From: Anthoceros angustus
Taxonomy: Eukaryota; Streptophyta; Anthocerotopsida; Anthocerotales; Anthocerotaceae
DNA: 64,000 bases
Assembly: GCA_010909165.1 (NCBI GenBank)
Contig: MU008171.1
Location: 310,001-374,000, forward strand
Direction of reading: 5' to 3'
Part shown: one piece after another, positions 61,200 through 64,000 of the stretch
Position numbering within the stretch: the stretch's first letter is position 1
How the letters are laid out: every line of letters starts with the position of its first letter
The notes under the pieces: generated by a model
Database searches by the model: none
What the model saw: only the letters and a program-made list of their open reading frames with translations
What the model was told of the DNA's origin: nothing
Program-made: the position numbers and the translations under genes

Positions 61200-62633
61200 T
61201 ACTGAAATTAAGAAAGAAGAATACTTGTCACGCTCATCACCAGCGGAAACAATCTGAGCATGAAACAGGGAACACTGCGAGGTGCCGGCTATCGCATACT
61301 CTTGTGACATGCTGCGCCCCTACTTAGCATGAAGCTTATTTTGGATGCGTTTCCACACTCCTTGACGGAGGCAAGGTTCAAAAACCTTGTGAAGTAAAAC
61401 ATCAACTCAAATCTATGTGAAGGCAACTTATGGGTGCTTGGTCTTGTGTCACTTACTGCTTGTCATATTTCTTTCCTATTTCCCGCAACCTGGCGTCTGC
61501 CGTGATTGCGGGAAATCTAGAAATGCTAGCTATCCCGCAACGCAGCCACTATTCCATAACACAGCCCCGAGATGGCTTGCGTTTTTCTCCACATACGGAC
61601 ACTGAGAGTTGCGAATTGTAGGGCGCTTTGGCACAGGCTGCAACAGTGGCGGGGAACGGTGAAGGGGACGGGTCCTTGTTATGCCATGGGTCACAGGCAC
61701 AGGGCTCCGAAGAAATGGAGAAATCGGGTCACAGGCACACAGTTCTGAAGACATGGAGAAACTGGCCGATGCGTTTGAGCCGGTAGCCGGGCGGTTTACG
61801 ACAAGTTGTGCACGAAGATCTTGATGCAGTCAGTTTGGATCGGTGAGGTCTAGGGTTTGGCGGTTTGAATTGAAAGATAGTCTCGCGTGCCCATTCATCA
61901 ATCATATAAATTAATAAATAATTACATTCATATTTATGATCGAAATCGTGTAATTTTATACTTCCTTTACAATATAAAATACATAATATGATCTTAATGC
62001 GTGACACTGCTATCTCCATTACACTCTATCACTTTTTGAAATTGGTGTAATTATATTTGTAAAAAAGTATTAAAAACTGTAAAAATAAACCCTTGAGGCC
62101 TAAGTGGGATTGGAAAAGTCATCACCATTTTGGTGAGAAATGATGTGGATTTGCAGCAAGAAATCTGCTTCAAGGTATTGTCAACCCCAAAATGCTCACC
62201 CTACTCAAATCGAGCCTTTCAACCCGCGTTTTTGAACATTGTGCATTTTTTGTTGTATGACACTTATTCGCGTTAAGGTTACCTCTTGTGGGAAATTCTG
62301 CCCTTCATATTTTGAAAACTTATTGAAAACTTTTAACCAACCTATCCAATTGAAACGCGAAACGATGTTTCAAAGAAACACACCAACCCCTCAAGAAAAC
62401 AAACGGGAACATTACTACCTAAATACTCATCCTGTTTGTTTAGGGTTTTGGAAAGGCCTTTTCTTGGATTACCGTACCCAAAAGGGTGATTCGGCGTTAA
62501 TTAATGAAAATTAGTAAAATTGAAAAATCCAGAAATTATTGAACTTAAAATGCACACTGTGTAAAAATTTACAAGTTTAAGATGTCGAAAACAAGGAAAC
62601 TAGAGTTTGTGTGGAAAATTAGGGCCTGTTGAG
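61200..62633. other. Intergenic region, AT-rich in part
   Basis: A duplicated GGGTCACAGGCACA stretch lies near 61686-61740, and 61900-62100 is strongly AT-rich. Frames here are short and without signatures. Confidence 0.5.
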
Positions 62634-62729
62634 GCGAGCGGGCGGTGAGGGAGCGAGCGGGCGGTGAGGGAGCGAGCGGGCGGTGAGGGAGCGAGCGGGC
62701 GGTGAGGGAGCGAGCGGGCGGTGAGGGAC
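62634..62729 (+). repeat. 19-bp GC-rich minisatellite
   Basis: GCGAGCGGGCGGTGAGGGA repeats about five times in perfect tandem before the tract becomes irregular. Confidence 0.95.
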
Positions 62730-63310
62730 GAGCGGCGGGGGAGGGAGCGGCGGTGGGGAGCGGGCGACGGGCGCGGCGGGCGCGGGCGGCGGGCGGGGCG
62801 AAGCGCGCGGCGCGCGGGCGGTGGCGCGGAGCGGCGGCGCGAACGGGCGCGGCGCGCGGGCGGCGCGGGCGCGGAGCGGGCGGTGGGGAGCGGGCGCGGG
62901 CGGAGGTACCCGAGCGGGCGCGAAAAGGGGCGCGAGGTGCCCGGCGCGGCGCGGTGCGGTGGCGCGGGCGCGGGCGCGGGCGCGGTGCGCGGAGTGCTGG
63001 AGCGGGCGGTGCGGAGCGGGCGGTGCGCGGAGCGGGCAGGCGGAGCGCGGTGCGCTGGAGCGACGGCGGAGCGGCGCGGGCGAGCGGGCGCGGCGCGGTG
63101 CGCTGCAGAGTGGACGCGGCGTGGACCGGACCGGAGGGGTTTTGGGCGCGGCGCAAGAGTAGGCGCAGCGCGGAGTGGTGCGAAAGTGGGCGCTGCGGCG
63201 GTACGGGCGGGCACGGTGCGGTACGCCGGGCGCGATTGTGGTGCGGCGCGGGCGCGGTGCGCGGAGCGGCGGGCGGTGAGGGACGAGCGGCGGTGAGGAG
63301 CGAGCGGCGG
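62730..63310. repeat. Extremely GC-rich degenerate GCG/GGCGCG tract
   Basis: About 580 bp made almost entirely of GCGGGCG, GCGCGG and GGAGCGGGCG variants, far more GC-rich than the AT-rich sequence 150 bp to its left. It continues from the 19-bp minisatellite and looks like a slipped, decayed version of it. All six frames stay open for long stretches as Ala/Arg/Pro/Gly strings (for example 62600-63385 minus and 62702-63406 plus); these are compositional, not genes. Confidence 0.85.
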
Positions 63311-64000
63311 TGGTCGCTGCGCCTTTCCGTGGACGGAGGCGGGCCCGGGTGTTTTACCGCCGGACGAAGGCAAGGACCGCTTCATGAGGTAGGTGTCCGG
63401 AGGTAGGGTGGGCAGTTGGCCGGAGTCGAGCAGACGGCAGGTGTAGCCCCGCTGTTTCCGGCTCCAGAGGCGGGCCCGCCGGGTTCACGCCGCTATTGTG
63501 CCACGGAGTTGCGGCGTGTGTGTCACAACAAGGGAATTTATTTTTTCCCGATTTTGTTCGGGCCTTTCTAGTGTGGATTTCCTACCCCGCCTTTTTGGTT
63601 GCGAGTTGCGGGCGCTAGTTTGGTAGGCTCAGCGGTGGTTCTGGGTTGCGCCCTCCAGGCGAGCTCTTGGCCGGCCTTTTGTTCGCCATACGAGCTCACA
63701 CTCCGTATGTCCCAGAAAGGATGGGTCGTTTGTCCCCGGCCCCAGACTCGGCCCCTGCCGCCCGATCGGGCGCTTATGGTTCTTTAGTACCCTTCCCACC
63801 GGGGCGGTCTACACCTCCGTGATCGCTAAGGACACTCCGTGTCTTGTGTGCTCAACTCTGCTGCGGTGTCAAGGGGTGAAAACCCACATTGGGCACATGC
63901 ATAAAGATTTCACCTGCACTACTTGGGCTGCCCAAGTGCACATTGCGACCTCCTCCAGCCTGCGTGTGCTCCGGCCCAAGATCGCCCCTTCGTGGTGTCT
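63311..64000. other. Unassigned right end
   Basis: GC-rich non-repetitive sequence with no supported gene. A perfect 7-bp-arm hairpin (ACTTGGG CTG CCCAAGT) lies at 63921-63937. It may belong to a mobile element or gene that extends beyond the window. Confidence 0.4.

Noticed and set aside
62569-63406. Long Ala/Arg/Pro ORFs on both strands
   Set aside because: They arise from a GC-rich repeat tract with no stop codons in any frame.
63921-63937. Hairpin as a Helitron end
   Set aside because: There is no CTRR terminus just downstream and no matching 5' TC end was found.

Overview
The window is nuclear DNA of a land plant. Plant-specific families appear with spliceosomal introns: a PIF-type bHLH, a PLS-class PPR protein, an SRO protein, LARP6 with a PAM2 motif, a DRIP-type RING E3, a type-B hexokinase, and a plant AdoMetDC leader with its conserved upstream ORFs. 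The wording of the PPR repeats, and a PPR relic at about 27.3 kb, suggest a non-seed vascular plant. A small-genome fern is my best guess and a lycophyte is possible; this is inference. All exon coordinates below were read by eye from splice sites and checked only by reading-phase arithmetic.

Layout. 1-6.4 kb (minus) and 7.2-16.4 kb (plus) hold two divergent paralogous genes for giant secreted or membrane proteins built of filamin-type Ig repeats, one repeat per exon, followed by Tandem-95/cadherin-like repeats. 18.9-22.0 kb is a PIF-like bHLH gene. 22-31.2 kb is gene-poor: a reverse-transcriptase relic, a possible SINE, a damaged phytocyanin gene with an inverted partial copy, a PPR pseudogene, and a 3-kb element bounded by long inverted repeats that carries a duplicated transposase-like relic. 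31.4-40.3 kb is gene-rich again: LARP6 (-), DRIP-like E3 (-) and SRO (+). 40.8-43 kb holds LINE-like debris and a minisatellite.

43.7-46.95 kb holds the most unusual locus: one intronless 865-codon ORF that fuses a complete plant S-adenosylmethionine decarboxylase to a complete plant ornithine decarboxylase. It is preceded by the overlapping tiny and small upstream ORFs that control plant AdoMetDC translation in response to polyamines. Both committed steps of spermidine synthesis (putrescine supply and aminopropyl supply) would therefore sit in one polypeptide under one polyamine-sensing leader. This architecture is known from Plasmodium; I do not know of it in plants.

47-51 kb is repeat-rich spacer. 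51.2-55.5 kb is a membrane-anchored hexokinase (-), 56.2-56.9 kb a small conserved zinc-binding protein (-), and 58.7-61.2 kb an intronless PPR protein (+). 61.2-64 kb has no gene I can support and contains an extremely GC-rich tract at 62.63-63.31 kb.
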